Below are positions 33,452 to 42,232 of a DNA stretch of 53,711 nucleotides, one piece after another (position 1 is the stretch's first letter; each line of letters begins with the position of its first letter). Source of the stretch: Caryophanales bacterium UBA7278. Its GTDB lineage: Bacteria; Bacillota_I; Bacilli_A; RFN20; CAG-826. Below the pieces are notes generated by a model. It was not told where the DNA came from. It searched no databases and was given only the letters and a program-made list of their open reading frames with translations. The translations under genes were made by a program, and so were the position numbers. The stretch lies in NCBI GenBank assembly GCA_002472275.1, contig DKRQ01000005.1, forward strand, positions 1 to 53,711, in the 5' to 3' direction.

Positions 33452-35226
33452 GCTCCGTCCTAAGCAAGAAAATCCAAGACGGCATCGCTCTTTTGCCTAA
33501 TCGTCCCGGCGTCTATCAGATGAAGGACGCCGACGACAAGATCATCTACATTGGCAAAGCCAAAAACCTAAAAAAGAGGGTGTCCCAGTATTTCCTTCGC
33601 CCCCAATCTGGCAAGGTCGCGGCGATGGTCTCCCACGTCGACCATTTCGATTTCATCATCGTCTCTAGCGACAAGGAGGCGTTCATCCTCGAGATGAACA
33701 TGATCCAGACCCATTACCCCCGTTACAACATCATGCTGATGGACGATTCCCATTATCCCTACATCGCCCTCCGTAGGGGCGGGGATCCCCATCTTAAGAT
33801 CGCCCGTAACCAGACTGATAAGAAGTATTTCTACTTCGGGCCCTATCCCTCTTCCTCCTCCGCCTATCAAGCCATCGATTTGCTCAACAAGATCTATCCG
33901 ACCAGGAAATGCCGCACCATCCCGGCCAAACCCTGCCTTTATTATTCCTTAGGCCAATGCCTCGCCCCCTGCATCAAACCCTTGGAGGAAGGGAAGGCCG
34001 AGGAACTATATTCCTCCATCAAGAGGTTCCTAGGAGGGGACGTGGCCGACGCCAAAAGGGTCATCAGGGCCAAGATGGAGGAAGCCTCCGAAAGAATGGA
34101 TTTCGAAGCGGCCGCCGAATACAAGAAAACCCTCGATTCCATCGATTACGTCGTGCAGAAGGAAAGCGTCGAGCTCACGGGGGACAACGTCTCCCGCGAC
34201 GTGGTCGGCTTTGCCGAAAGGGAAGGATACCTTTCCTTGTCCTTGCTTACCTATAGACGGGGGATGCTGCTAGGCAAAAACGTCCATGTGGTGCCCTCTT
34301 TTGGCGAAGTCGAGGAGCAGATCGCGGATTTGCTTCTCCAGTATTACCAAACCCACGAGGCGCCTAGGCAGCTCGTTTGCCGTTTGCCTGGGGTCAAAGA
34401 GGAAATCGAAGCCATCTACGAGGAAATCGAGGTCGTCTACCCCCACGAAGGCAGGCTCGTCGACATGATCGATCTGGCCTCGCTTAATGCTAGGCAGGGC
34501 CTAGACGCCCACTTTATGTCCGCTAGGCTTAGCGACGATAACGAAAGGCTCCTCGAGGAACTTGGCTCCTTGTTGGAAATCAAAACCCCGTACCGCATCG
34601 AGCTTTTCGATAACTCCCACCTACAAGGAAGCGAAGCGGTGGGGGCCATGGTCTGCTATATCAACGGCGAGCCCAACAAGAAGATGTACCGCAAATACCG
34701 CCTTTCCGCGGAAAACGCGGGCGACGACTACCATTCGATGGTAGAGGTCACCTCCAGACGCTACGGCAGGATCAAGGAGGAAGGCTCTTCCTTCCCCGAC
34801 CTCATCCTCACCGACGGCGGCCTCCCCCAGGTGCACGCGACCGAGGAGGGCTTAGGGAAAGTGGGGGTAACCATTCCAGTCTTCGGCCTATATAAGAACG
34901 ACCGTCACCAAACCGAGGGCCTCATCGACTCCGAGGGGAAGACCTATCCGATCAACAACAAATCCCCGCTTTTCTTCCTCCTGATGAGGATGCAGGACGA
35001 GGTGCATCGCTTTGCGATATCCTTCCACATCGCCTCTAGGAGCAAGGCCATGACGAATTCCCTCTTCTCCGGGATCGAGGGGATCGGGAAGAAAAGGGAA
35101 GCCAAACTGCGCGAGCATTACCCTTCCATTGAGTCGCTAAGGAACGCCTCGGTGGACGAACTCGCCCAGCTGATCCCCCTAGAAGCGGCGAAGGCGCTAC
35201 ACGCCAAACTCCACGGTGACGATTGA
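33448..35226 (+). CDS. uvrC: excinuclease ABC subunit C
   Basis: Dual-incision nuclease of nucleotide excision repair. It has 592 residues. The GIY-YIG domain is clear (RPGVYQMKDADDKIIYIGKA). The UvrB-binding UVR motif lies near residue 215 (EEASERMDFEAAAEYKKTL). The RNase H-like 5' nuclease domain has IELFDNSHLQGSEAVGAM (usually DiSH), and helix-hairpin-helix motifs end the protein. Translation is coupled to mutS2 through ATGA. Confidence 0.97.
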   Translation: MSSVLSKKIQDGIALLPNRPGVYQMKDADDKIIYIGKAKNLKKRVSQYFLRPQSGKVAAMVSHVDHFDFIIVSSDKEAFILEMNMIQTHYPRYNIMLMDDSHYPYIALRRGGDPHLKIARNQTDKKYFYFGPYPSSSSAYQAIDLLNKIYPTRKCRTIPAKPCLYYSLGQCLAPCIKPLEEGKAEELYSSIKRFLGGDVADAKRVIRAKMEEASERMDFEAAAEYKKTLDSIDYVVQKESVELTGDNVSRDVVGFAEREGYLSLSLLTYRRGMLLGKNVHVVPSFGEVEEQIADLLLQYYQTHEAPRQLVCRLPGVKEEIEAIYEEIEVVYPHEGRLVDMIDLASLNARQGLDAHFMSARLSDDNERLLEELGSLLEIKTPYRIELFDNSHLQGSEAVGAMVCYINGEPNKKMYRKYRLSAENAGDDYHSMVEVTSRRYGRIKEEGSSFPDLILTDGGLPQVHATEEGLGKVGVTIPVFGLYKNDRHQTEGLIDSEGKTYPINNKSPLFFLLMRMQDEVHRFAISFHIASRSKAMTNSLFSGIEGIGKKREAKLREHYPSIESLRNASVDELAQLIPLEAAKALHAKLHGDD

Positions 35227-35251
35227 TTCCGCACGCGCGAAAGTCTAATAT
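35223..35251 (+). promoter_or_regulatory. promoter of tRNA-Arg
   Basis: TTGATT (35223-35228), a 17-base spacer, TAATAT (35246-35251), starting just before the tRNA. The -35 overlaps the end of uvrC. Confidence 0.65.
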
Positions 35252-35262
35252 TGTTCACGCTT

Positions 35263-35339
35263 CCGCCCGTAGCTCAGTTGGATAGAGCAACAGCCTTCTA
35301 AGCTGTGGGTCTGCCGTTCGAGTCGGCACGGGCGGGCCA
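35263..35339 (+). tRNA. tRNA-Arg(UCU)
   Basis: The acceptor strand CCGCCCG (35263-35269) pairs with CGGGCGG (35329-35335), followed by G and an encoded CCA. The anticodon stem ACAGC/GCTGT encloses a loop with TCT at 35297-35299. It reads AGA and, by wobble, AGG, a codon used heavily in the neighbouring genes. Confidence 0.97.
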
Positions 35340-35346
35340 ATTGATT

Positions 35347-35375
35347 CCCCTAGCAGTAGGGGTTTTCTTTTTTTG
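35347..35375 (+). terminator. terminator after tRNA-Arg
   Basis: CCCCTA-GCAG-TAGGGG followed by a long T-rich run. Confidence 0.88.
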
Positions 35376-35396
35376 GAAAGGAACAAGCGATTCGCC

Positions 35397-35425
35397 CTTA
35401 CATATGCGCGCGCCTGTATTAGACT
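35397..35425 (+). promoter_or_regulatory. promoter of the DUF2804 gene
   Basis: CTTACA (35397-35402), a 17-base spacer, TAGACT (35420-35425). The predicted leader of about 15 bases holds the ribosome-binding site GGGGAG, so this unit is not leaderless. The -35 is identical to that of mutS2. Confidence 0.6.
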
Positions 35426-35446
35426 AAATAGGAAAGGGGAGCACCC

Positions 35447-36484
35447 ATGGGCGAACAACATTTACTTAGCAACGGGCCATTGCTCGATCATAACGGCGAC
35501 TTGGCGGAGGCCGGATACGCGCATACCTTGGTCAAAGGCTACGATAGGGCCGCGATCAAAGCACCCAAGTGGCGTATCAAGGAATGGGACTACTATTACG
35601 TCGGCAACAAGGATAACGGCCTGGCCCTCACCGTGGCCGATAACGGCTATATGTGGATGGTCTCGGTGACCGTCTTAGATTTTTCGTTGAGGACCGACAT
35701 CACCAAATCCATCATCGGTTGGTTCCCCTTGGGCAAGCTCAAACTCCCCCGCGACTCCAGGATTGGGGACGTCGAATTCGAGAACAAGAAAAAGGGGTTC
35801 TCCATGCGCTTCCTCCATCAAGGGGATAAAAGACGCCTGATTTGCAGCCTCGACCGCTTTGGAAAAAACAAGGAAATGTTCCGTTGTGACATCCTCTTGC
35901 AGGAAACTACAAAAAATTCGATGGTCATCGCGACCCCCTTCAAAAAGCAGGGTCATTTCTACTACAACCAGAAGATCGTCAACCTCATGAGCTCGGGCTA
36001 TGCCAAGGTCGGGGAGAGGATGATCGATTTCAATAAAGAGAGCTTCGGCGTCTTGGATTGGGGTAGGGGCGTTTGGACCTATAAGAACACCTGGTTTTGG
36101 TCTTTCGCCTCGGGAATCCAAGACGGCCACAAGGTCGGCTGGAACCTCGGATATGGATTCGGCGATACATCAAACGCAAGCGAAAATATGCTATTCGTCG
36201 ATGGAAAAGCCTATAAATTAGACGATGTAAGAATGGACATCCCGATGACTAGCCGCGGCAAAGACGATTTTTTGAAGCCGTGGACTTTCCGCAGCAAAGG
36301 CGGGGAAATCGCGCTGACCTTTACGCCGGTTTACGACCGCCACGCGGACACCAACGTTTTGGTTATCCGTTCCAACCAGCATCAGGTGTTTGGCGTTTTT
36401 AGCGGAAGGTTTTTGACCGAGGACGGACCCGTCGAAATTCGGGAACTGCCCGGTTTCGCCGAGAAAGTTTACAACCGTTGGTAA
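35447..36484 (+). CDS. DUF2804 family protein
   Basis: A 345-residue protein matching the DUF2804 family by its central block LDWGRGVWTYKNTWFWSFAS and the following GWNLGYGFGD. The family has a predicted beta-rich, lipocalin-like structure and no settled function. There is no signal peptide. The ribosome-binding site is AAAGGGGAG. It has its own promoter and terminator and lies beside the sugar-uptake genes without being in their operon. Confidence 0.8.
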   Translation: MGEQHLLSNGPLLDHNGDLAEAGYAHTLVKGYDRAAIKAPKWRIKEWDYYYVGNKDNGLALTVADNGYMWMVSVTVLDFSLRTDITKSIIGWFPLGKLKLPRDSRIGDVEFENKKKGFSMRFLHQGDKRRLICSLDRFGKNKEMFRCDILLQETTKNSMVIATPFKKQGHFYYNQKIVNLMSSGYAKVGERMIDFNKESFGVLDWGRGVWTYKNTWFWSFASGIQDGHKVGWNLGYGFGDTSNASENMLFVDGKAYKLDDVRMDIPMTSRGKDDFLKPWTFRSKGGEIALTFTPVYDRHADTNVLVIRSNQHQVFGVFSGRFLTEDGPVEIRELPGFAEKVYNRW

Positions 36485-36487
36485 AGG

Positions 36488-36516
36488 AAACTGAGAAGGC
36501 TCGCTCAGTTTTCTTT
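36488..36516 (+). terminator. terminator after the DUF2804 gene
   Basis: AAACTGAG pairs with CTCAGTTT, followed by TCTTTG. Confidence 0.8.
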
Positions 36517-36554
36517 GTTGCGTTGATTAACACAATTTGCTTAAATTTAGCCAT

Positions 36555-36568
36555 TGAAAGCGCTTTCT
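36555..36568 (+). promoter_or_regulatory. cre site (CcpA operator) upstream of the sugar transporter
   Basis: TGAAAGCGCTTTCT fits the cre consensus TGWAARCGYTWNCW at all 14 positions and is nearly palindromic. It lies 20 bases upstream of the ATG. It could also be the operator of a related LacI-family regulator. Confidence 0.75.
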
Positions 36569-36587
36569 AGCGCAGGAGGCTATCTCT

Positions 36588-38312
36588 ATGGCACGCATTG
36601 CCAAGACCTACACGGGCAACAAAGTCCCGCGTTTGACCAAGTTCCTGTTTCCGTTCTCTGGAATCTTCAGAGACGCTTGCTATGCCTTGGTCGGTTCTTT
36701 CCTTCTTCAGTACGCCATCAACTCGGGCGTTCTGAGCTCCGCTGAGTCGGACTTCACCGCCCAATACTGGGTCATCACCGTCGCGATGATGGTGGCGCTC
36801 GTCTGGGACGGCATCAACGACCCGATCATGGGCTTCATCGTCGAGAAGGTCCACTTCAAGCTCGGTAAGTTCAAACCGTGGATCCTAATCGGCGCGATCG
36901 GCAACGCCCTCGCGGTCGTGTGCATGTTCCTTATTCGTCCCACGAATGCGGACGGCTCCGCCAACGGTTGGGCTTTCGTCGGCGTCATGATCGCCTTCTA
37001 CTTCCTCTGGGACCTCTTCTTCACGATGAACGACATCGGCTACTGGTCGATGCTTCCCTCCCTCACCAACGACGAAAAGGAGCGTGCTACGCTCACTTCC
37101 CGCATGACCATCTGCGCCTCCATCGGTGGCTTCTTGATGACCGCGGCCTGCATGCTTCTCCCCACCATGTTCTCCGGAATCTCCTCCGCGACCATGTACA
37201 TGATCCTCGCGATCGCAACCGCGGTCCTGTTCCTAGGCTCGCAAGTAGCCGTCTTCTTCCTCTGCCAGGAAAGGCAAAGGGACCCCAAACAGGAGGAGGC
37301 GTCGGAACAATCCTCCCTCCTCGACCTATTCAAGGTCGTCGGCAAGAACCCGCAGGTTCGCGTCGCCGTCATCGCGATGTTCCTCTATTACCTCGCTTCC
37401 GGCGTCTTGACCGGTGGCATCGGCCTCAACTATTTCTACCTCTCCCTCGGCTATGGCTCCGGTAGGGGTGGCCTCGTCTCGGCCCTCATCTCGGTCATGT
37501 ACGTCATCGGCATGGTCGCCTCGCAAGCCCTTTACCCCGTCTTAGCCAAGAAGATGCCGAAGAAGAAGATCCTTCTCATCTCCTTCATCATCCAGCTCGT
37601 CGGCTTTGCCGGATTCATCCTTTGCTGCGTCCCGCTATTCGGCGACCACCCGATCGCCTATAACGTCCCCGCCTCCAGCGACTTCTCCGCGATGGACTTC
37701 GGCTGGGCGCTAGGCGGCACCATGGCCCTCTACTACGTCTTCCCGCTCGTGTTCTTCTTCGGCATGGGCATGATGTATCTCGTCATCATGGTCATGCTCC
37801 AGGACGCGATCGACTACAACGAATACCAGTTCGGCGAGAGGAAGGAATCCATCATCTCCGCTTGGAGGCCTCTCGACGTCAAGCTAAGCTCCGCTTTGCT
37901 CCGTCTATTCCAGATCGTCATCTTCTCGGTCGCCGGACTATTGACCGCCGTTAACCAGATCTCCGACGCCGAACGCGCCCACAACATCTGGACCAACACC
38001 AAACATAATCCCGGCGAAGTCGATCCCTTCGCCGATACCATCGCCGCCATCCAGGCAAGCGTCAAACCCGAATCCATCCGCGTCGCCGGCATCCTCATCG
38101 TCGTGATCCTCGTGATCTCCGTCGTCGCCGCCTGGGCTTGCCTCCAGTTCGGCTATGGCATCACCGAGGAAAAGCACCGCGAGATTGTCGAGGAACTCGA
38201 AAGGCGTCACGCGGCCGACGGCTTGGTCGAGGAAAAGCCCCTCGCCCCCGAAATCGGCATCGCCGTCGGACAGGAACCGACCCAAGCCGAATTCCTCAAC
38301 AAGGACGAATAA
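36588..38312 (+). CDS. GPH-family glycoside/pentoside/hexuronide:cation symporter
   Basis: Major-facilitator transporter of 574 residues with about 12 membrane segments. The early DGINDPIMGFIVEK block is the classic GPH/MelB motif (D.. xDPxxG), and the WSMLPSLTNDEKERATLTS block after it is also typical. A long soluble tail (about 50 residues) follows the last span. The likely substrates are galactosides, given the alpha- and beta-galactosidases downstream. AGGAGG precedes the ATG. The cre site predicts catabolite repression. An attenuator-like hairpin separates it from the next gene. Confidence 0.88.
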   Translation: MARIAKTYTGNKVPRLTKFLFPFSGIFRDACYALVGSFLLQYAINSGVLSSAESDFTAQYWVITVAMMVALVWDGINDPIMGFIVEKVHFKLGKFKPWILIGAIGNALAVVCMFLIRPTNADGSANGWAFVGVMIAFYFLWDLFFTMNDIGYWSMLPSLTNDEKERATLTSRMTICASIGGFLMTAACMLLPTMFSGISSATMYMILAIATAVLFLGSQVAVFFLCQERQRDPKQEEASEQSSLLDLFKVVGKNPQVRVAVIAMFLYYLASGVLTGGIGLNYFYLSLGYGSGRGGLVSALISVMYVIGMVASQALYPVLAKKMPKKKILLISFIIQLVGFAGFILCCVPLFGDHPIAYNVPASSDFSAMDFGWALGGTMALYYVFPLVFFFGMGMMYLVIMVMLQDAIDYNEYQFGERKESIISAWRPLDVKLSSALLRLFQIVIFSVAGLLTAVNQISDAERAHNIWTNTKHNPGEVDPFADTIAAIQASVKPESIRVAGILIVVILVISVVAAWACLQFGYGITEEKHREIVEELERRHAADGLVEEKPLAPEIGIAVGQEPTQAEFLNKDE

Positions 38313-38327
38313 AAACCCAAAAAACAC

Positions 38328-38353
38328 AGGCGTCCCGCTTGGGGCGCCTTTTC
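38328..38353 (+). terminator. terminator or attenuator between the transporter and the GT-B-like gene
   Basis: AGGCGtCCC and GGGgCGCCT pair over a GCTT loop, followed by TTTTC. The downstream ribosome-binding site (AAGGAG) begins three bases later, so partial read-through is likely. Confidence 0.75.
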
Positions 38354-38368
38354 TAAGGAGCCATTTTC

Positions 38369-39808
38369 ATGGACAAAACCTCTGTCATTTTCGGAAACCA
38401 GTTGGACAAGAAGACGATCAAAGCCGCCGCTAAGGGCAAGGCCAAGTACGTCAAAAAGTTCGGCGACGATTCCAAGAAGGAATACCACCTCGCCGCGACC
38501 CCGGTCAAAACCCTCTCCTTCATGGGGGTCAATAACCTGGTTCTATCCGATAAGCCGCTTAAACTTCCCGAAAACGCCGTCATCATCGGCAACATCCGCA
38601 TGGGATTCGGCCATTACCGCATCTCCATGGCCATGGCTAGCGCCGCCAAGGCCCTAGGCTACGAACCCTATTGGTTCGACCTGGCCTCCTTCGACGCGAC
38701 CGGATCCAAGGTCATCCGCAGCCAAAACGACCTCTATTCGCTCGCTTCGAAGATCTCCCAGAAGTCGAGGCTATTCAACCATTTCGTTTGGGAGCCCCTT
38801 AACTGCGAGGGCTTCCGCAAATTGACCTATAACGCCAAGGATCAGAAGACCGCCGAGCTATTCGCGCCCCTATACCGCGATTTTCCCAAGGACATCCCCT
38901 TCGTGGCGACCCACGCCTGGCCTAGCCAAGGCGCCGTCCACGCGGGGCTAACCCACGTCGTCAACGCGATCCCCGACAACTGGCCGATGGCCCTCCACCT
39001 TTCCGAAGGCGCCACCCACGTCGTGCAGACCCCGTTTGCCTACGCGGGTTATAAGAGGCTTAACGGCTTCGCCAAGAAACCCCTCAAGGGCATGGGCGAA
39101 GGCGACCTATATAGGGTCGGCCATTACGTCGACCACGAACTCGTTTCCAATGTCGAAAAAGACTGCGAACTCCGTAGGAAAAGGGTCGAGGAAGGCAAAC
39201 CCTTCCGCATCCTCCTCTCCGTCGGCGGGGCGGGCGCGGGGGAGAAACAGTTTCTCGCCCTCATGGACAAACTCCTCCCCCTGGCCAAAGAAGGCAAGGT
39301 GTCGTTGTTCCTCAATTTCGGCGACCACCTCTCAATGCTAGAGAAGCTAGAGGAGAAGATCCCGGGCCTAAGGAAGGAAGCCAAGTGCTTCTTCGACAAA
39401 TACGATGAATTCCTCGACTATGTCGAGAAGATCAGGGAAGGCGACTCCGACAAGCTCGTCCTCGTCGAGAACAAGGACATCTTCGAGGCGGTCTATAGCA
39501 CGAACGCCCTCATGAGGGTCATCGATTTGCTTATCACCAAGCCTAGCGAACTGGTCTTCTACCCGGTCCCCAAACTCTTCCAGCGCCATATCGGCGGCCA
39601 CGAAGTTTATGGCGGCATCTATGGCAAGGAGTTAGGCGACGCGTTCGAGGAATGCCCCGACGTGAAGTCGATGAACGCGATGCTCGATTCGATCCTAGGC
39701 GACAAGGAACTCTACCTTAGCGTCCTTAACCGCGTCGAGGAACTCAAAAAGCAAGGCGTCTATGACGGTGCCTACGAGGCCGTCAAGCTCGCCGTCAAGG
39801 GAAGATAG
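38369..39808 (+). CDS. GT-B-fold glycosyltransferase-like protein
   Basis: A 479-residue soluble protein. The first half contains GNIRMGFGHYRISMAMASAA, which resembles the GxGH-containing first loop of MurG and MGDG-synthase-type glycosyltransferases. The second half has a second beta-alpha-beta start (FRILLSVGGAGAGEKQF) and a late ITKPSELVFYPVPK segment in the place of the nucleotide-sugar site. Overall this is a GT-B fold. The donor and acceptor are unknown. It follows the sugar transporter and may use the imported sugar, or make a glycolipid or storage product. I am unsure of catalysis. Confidence 0.55.
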   Translation: MDKTSVIFGNQLDKKTIKAAAKGKAKYVKKFGDDSKKEYHLAATPVKTLSFMGVNNLVLSDKPLKLPENAVIIGNIRMGFGHYRISMAMASAAKALGYEPYWFDLASFDATGSKVIRSQNDLYSLASKISQKSRLFNHFVWEPLNCEGFRKLTYNAKDQKTAELFAPLYRDFPKDIPFVATHAWPSQGAVHAGLTHVVNAIPDNWPMALHLSEGATHVVQTPFAYAGYKRLNGFAKKPLKGMGEGDLYRVGHYVDHELVSNVEKDCELRRKRVEEGKPFRILLSVGGAGAGEKQFLALMDKLLPLAKEGKVSLFLNFGDHLSMLEKLEEKIPGLRKEAKCFFDKYDEFLDYVEKIREGDSDKLVLVENKDIFEAVYSTNALMRVIDLLITKPSELVFYPVPKLFQRHIGGHEVYGGIYGKELGDAFEECPDVKSMNAMLDSILGDKELYLSVLNRVEELKKQGVYDGAYEAVKLAVKGR

Positions 39809-39816
39809 AAAGAAAA

Positions 39817-39848
39817 AAGAGGGGTTTTGCGAGGCAATCCCCTTTTTT
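39817..39848. terminator. terminator between convergent genes
   Basis: GGGG..TTGC-GAG-GCAA.CCCC followed by TTTTTT, between the GT-B-like gene and the beta-galactosidase. Confidence 0.82.
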
Positions 39849-39855
39849 CGTTTGC

Positions 39856-42156
39856 TTATTTGACCTCGAATTCGATGGTCTTTTCCTCGTCTTGTCCCTT
39901 AAGGATCAACTTGGCTTTGGTTGGCTTTTTGACCGCTTTGGTGCGGACGAACACCGCGCTTTGGCCGCCATATAGGGAGAACAAGCTCGGACCATAGACC
40001 TCGATCGGGCCCTCGGTTTTGACCTCGATTGGGTCGGAGGCGAAGCGGCAGAGGTTCCCGTTCTGGTCGAGTTTGGCGATGCTGACGCGGACGCAGTCAT
40101 AACGGTCGTCGTGGATCAGGGCCGTCCTAGCGGCCTTGACCTCGAGGTGGAAGGAGAGCGAGGGGCCTTTTTCGATGCGGCCGACTTCCTTGCCCCCTTT
40201 ATAGGCGGTAAGCGACCAAACCGTGTTTTCGGAGCCCCAGGAGGAGATGTATTTGCCGTAGGTGTTGTAGATGTCGGTGAAGGTCAGGTGGTATTTGAGC
40301 ATGGCCTTAAGCATCAAGACCTTATGGGAGAAGTGAATCCTGGAGAAGCCAAACTGCGCGGCGTAGTTAAGCGCGGCCACCATCTTCTTCGCGTCTTTTT
40401 CCGAATACCGGGGTTCATCGAAGGTCTCACCGATCCAATCGTCCACCTTGATGGGGGGATGGACCATGTTCGGGAAATCTTCTTTGTCGGGATAGAAATC
40501 GCCGATCCTGACGCCGTTTTTCCTTAGTTCGACCCTGTCCGCGTCGGTGAAGACGTAAGCAGGGGGAAGCAAAGCTTCGTCATAGTCCCCCGAAAGGAAG
40601 GAGGAGGCGGCTTGTAGGACCCCTTCCTTCCCCTGCGAAGCGTAAAGGTAGGCCGCTTCCTTGGGGTTGCGGAAGATGTCGTAGACGCCATGATGGCAGA
40701 TATGGTCGTTGCAGCCGAATTCGCGGTGCGTGTTGTAATCGAAGGCGCACCAGCCGATCGCCCCGGCGATGTCGGGATCGCCGCCCACGTCGGAGATGAC
40801 CTTGGCATGCCTCAAGGCATGTTCGGACCTTCTGGCTGTGCTATCGAAGGATTTGGTGGGGAACATATGGCCGTTATGCTCGGTGACGAGCTTCGGTTTC
40901 CCTTCGGCGCCTTTCCAGGAGGTTCCCTTATCGGCCCCATGGGTCAAGTCGGAGCAGGAGAAGTCGTTATAGGCGTAGATGTCCTCGAGGCATTCGGATT
41001 CCTTGAAGTTCCTTACGCCTAGGGAAGGACGGTAGGGGTCAAGTTCCTTTTTGGCTGCCTGGATGGATGAATAGAGTTCATGATCATCCGCGGATTCGTC
41101 GATGCGCAGGCCATAGGCGATGAGGCAGGGGTGGTTTCTTTCCTTTAGGATCATCCTCCTAGCGAAATCGAGGCAATTCTCCCTCCATTTCGGCTCTTTT
41201 GAGATGAACTGCCATCCCGGAATCTCGTCGATCAAAAGCAACCCGAGCCTATCGCAGGCGTCGAGGAAGGATTCGTCCTGCGGGTAATGGGAGGTCCTAA
41301 CGACGTTGATGCCGGAGGTCTTGAGGAGTTCGGCGTCCTCGATTTGAAGCGACCTAGGCGCGGCCATGCCGAAATAGGGGAAGGATTGGTGGCGGTTAAG
41401 GCCAAGGAGCTTCGTCTTGGTCCCGTTTAGGTAGAAGCCATCCTCTTTCCATGTGGCGTCCCTGAAGCCGACCTTGGTTTCGATTTTGTCTTCTCCATAG
41501 GAAATGACTAAGTCATATAGGCAGGGGAATTCGGGGGAATAGAGGTGGAGGCGGTTATTCGGCACCGTTATTTCCTTGACGAAGGAGGCGATTTGTTCGC
41601 CTTCGTAGGTGAGTTTGCAGGAAAGGGTGGCCTCTCCTTTGGTCTTCACGTCGACCTTGATATGGCCGTTAGAGTCCGCCCTGACGAAATAATCCTCGAT
41701 GTAGGCCTTTGGCCTAGAATCAAGGTAGACCTCGCGGTAGATGCCAGCAAAGGTCAAATAGTCGACCACTTTGCCAAAAGGCGGGATAAGGGGGTCTTCC
41801 CGCGAATCCAAATAGACGACAAGGACGTTGCCTTTTTCCTTTAGCTTGCCCGAGACGTCGATCCTAACGGGCAAAAATCCCGAGACGAAGTGGCCAAGAG
41901 GCTCCCCGTTAAGGTAGCAATTGAATTGGAGCATCGCCCCCTCGAAGACGAGGAATTGAGTGGGGAGGTCATTGGGCGCGTCGAATTCCCTGCGGTAGCT
42001 CCATAATCCCTGATAGCTCTTCTCATCGAAATACTGGATGGGGAGCATAACGGGGCAGTGGGGGATCTCGACGGTTTCCCCGACCGCTTTCTTCGAAAGG
42101 AAGGACTCATCCTTCCCCTTGGCGAAAAGCCAGCCGTGGTTCAAATAGGTTCTCAT
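39856..42156 (-). CDS. beta-galactosidase, glycoside hydrolase family 2
   Basis: Intracellular GH2 enzyme of 766 residues, no signal peptide. The family blocks are present: a sugar-binding N-terminal domain, TSHYPQDESFLDACDRLG, LIDEIPGW and the nucleophile region LVTEHNGHM. The acid/base region reads GLRIDESAD, where most GH2 enzymes have N-E; here the residue before Glu is Asp. This should be checked but does not remove the catalytic Glu. I chose the ATG at 42156 because a TACAAT box lies exactly 6 bases upstream. The upstream in-frame ATG at 42192 overlaps the promoter. It is divergent from the alpha-galactosidase. Confidence 0.9.
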   Translation of the reverse strand: MRTYLNHGWLFAKGKDESFLSKKAVGETVEIPHCPVMLPIQYFDEKSYQGLWSYRREFDAPNDLPTQFLVFEGAMLQFNCYLNGEPLGHFVSGFLPVRIDVSGKLKEKGNVLVVYLDSREDPLIPPFGKVVDYLTFAGIYREVYLDSRPKAYIEDYFVRADSNGHIKVDVKTKGEATLSCKLTYEGEQIASFVKEITVPNNRLHLYSPEFPCLYDLVISYGEDKIETKVGFRDATWKEDGFYLNGTKTKLLGLNRHQSFPYFGMAAPRSLQIEDAELLKTSGINVVRTSHYPQDESFLDACDRLGLLLIDEIPGWQFISKEPKWRENCLDFARRMILKERNHPCLIAYGLRIDESADDHELYSSIQAAKKELDPYRPSLGVRNFKESECLEDIYAYNDFSCSDLTHGADKGTSWKGAEGKPKLVTEHNGHMFPTKSFDSTARRSEHALRHAKVISDVGGDPDIAGAIGWCAFDYNTHREFGCNDHICHHGVYDIFRNPKEAAYLYASQGKEGVLQAASSFLSGDYDEALLPPAYVFTDADRVELRKNGVRIGDFYPDKEDFPNMVHPPIKVDDWIGETFDEPRYSEKDAKKMVAALNYAAQFGFSRIHFSHKVLMLKAMLKYHLTFTDIYNTYGKYISSWGSENTVWSLTAYKGGKEVGRIEKGPSLSFHLEVKAARTALIHDDRYDCVRVSIAKLDQNGNLCRFASDPIEVKTEGPIEVYGPSLFSLYGGQSAVFVRTKAVKKPTKAKLILKGQDEEKTIEFEVK

Positions 42157-42162
42157 GGGACT

Positions 42163-42192
42163 ATTGTAAGGCAAGATAGAGGGGAATTCCAA
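42163..42192 (-). promoter_or_regulatory. leaderless promoter of the beta-galactosidase gene
   Basis: On the minus strand TTGGAA (42187-42192), an 18-base spacer, TACAAT (42163-42168), then six bases and ATG. The predicted start is the A of the ATG. Confidence 0.65.
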
Positions 42193-42211
42193 AGTTTCCC
42201 CATACGGGGAA
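42181..42211. promoter_or_regulatory. repeated GGGGAA half-sites in the galactosidase divergon
   Basis: GGGGAA occurs at 42181-42186 and 42206-42211 on the plus strand and, inverted, at 42196-42201 (TTCCCC-ATAC-GGGGAA). The set covers the -35 areas of both divergent promoters and could be the operator of a shared regulator. Confidence 0.5.
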
Positions 42212-42217
42212 TAAGTA

Positions 42218-42226
42218 TGTTAGAAT
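42218..42226 (+). promoter_or_regulatory. leaderless promoter of the alpha-galactosidase gene
   Basis: Extended -10 TGT-TAGAAT (42218-42226), six bases, then ATG at 42233. No -35 and no ribosome-binding site are visible. Confidence 0.65.
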
Positions 42227-42232
42227 GTGCCC

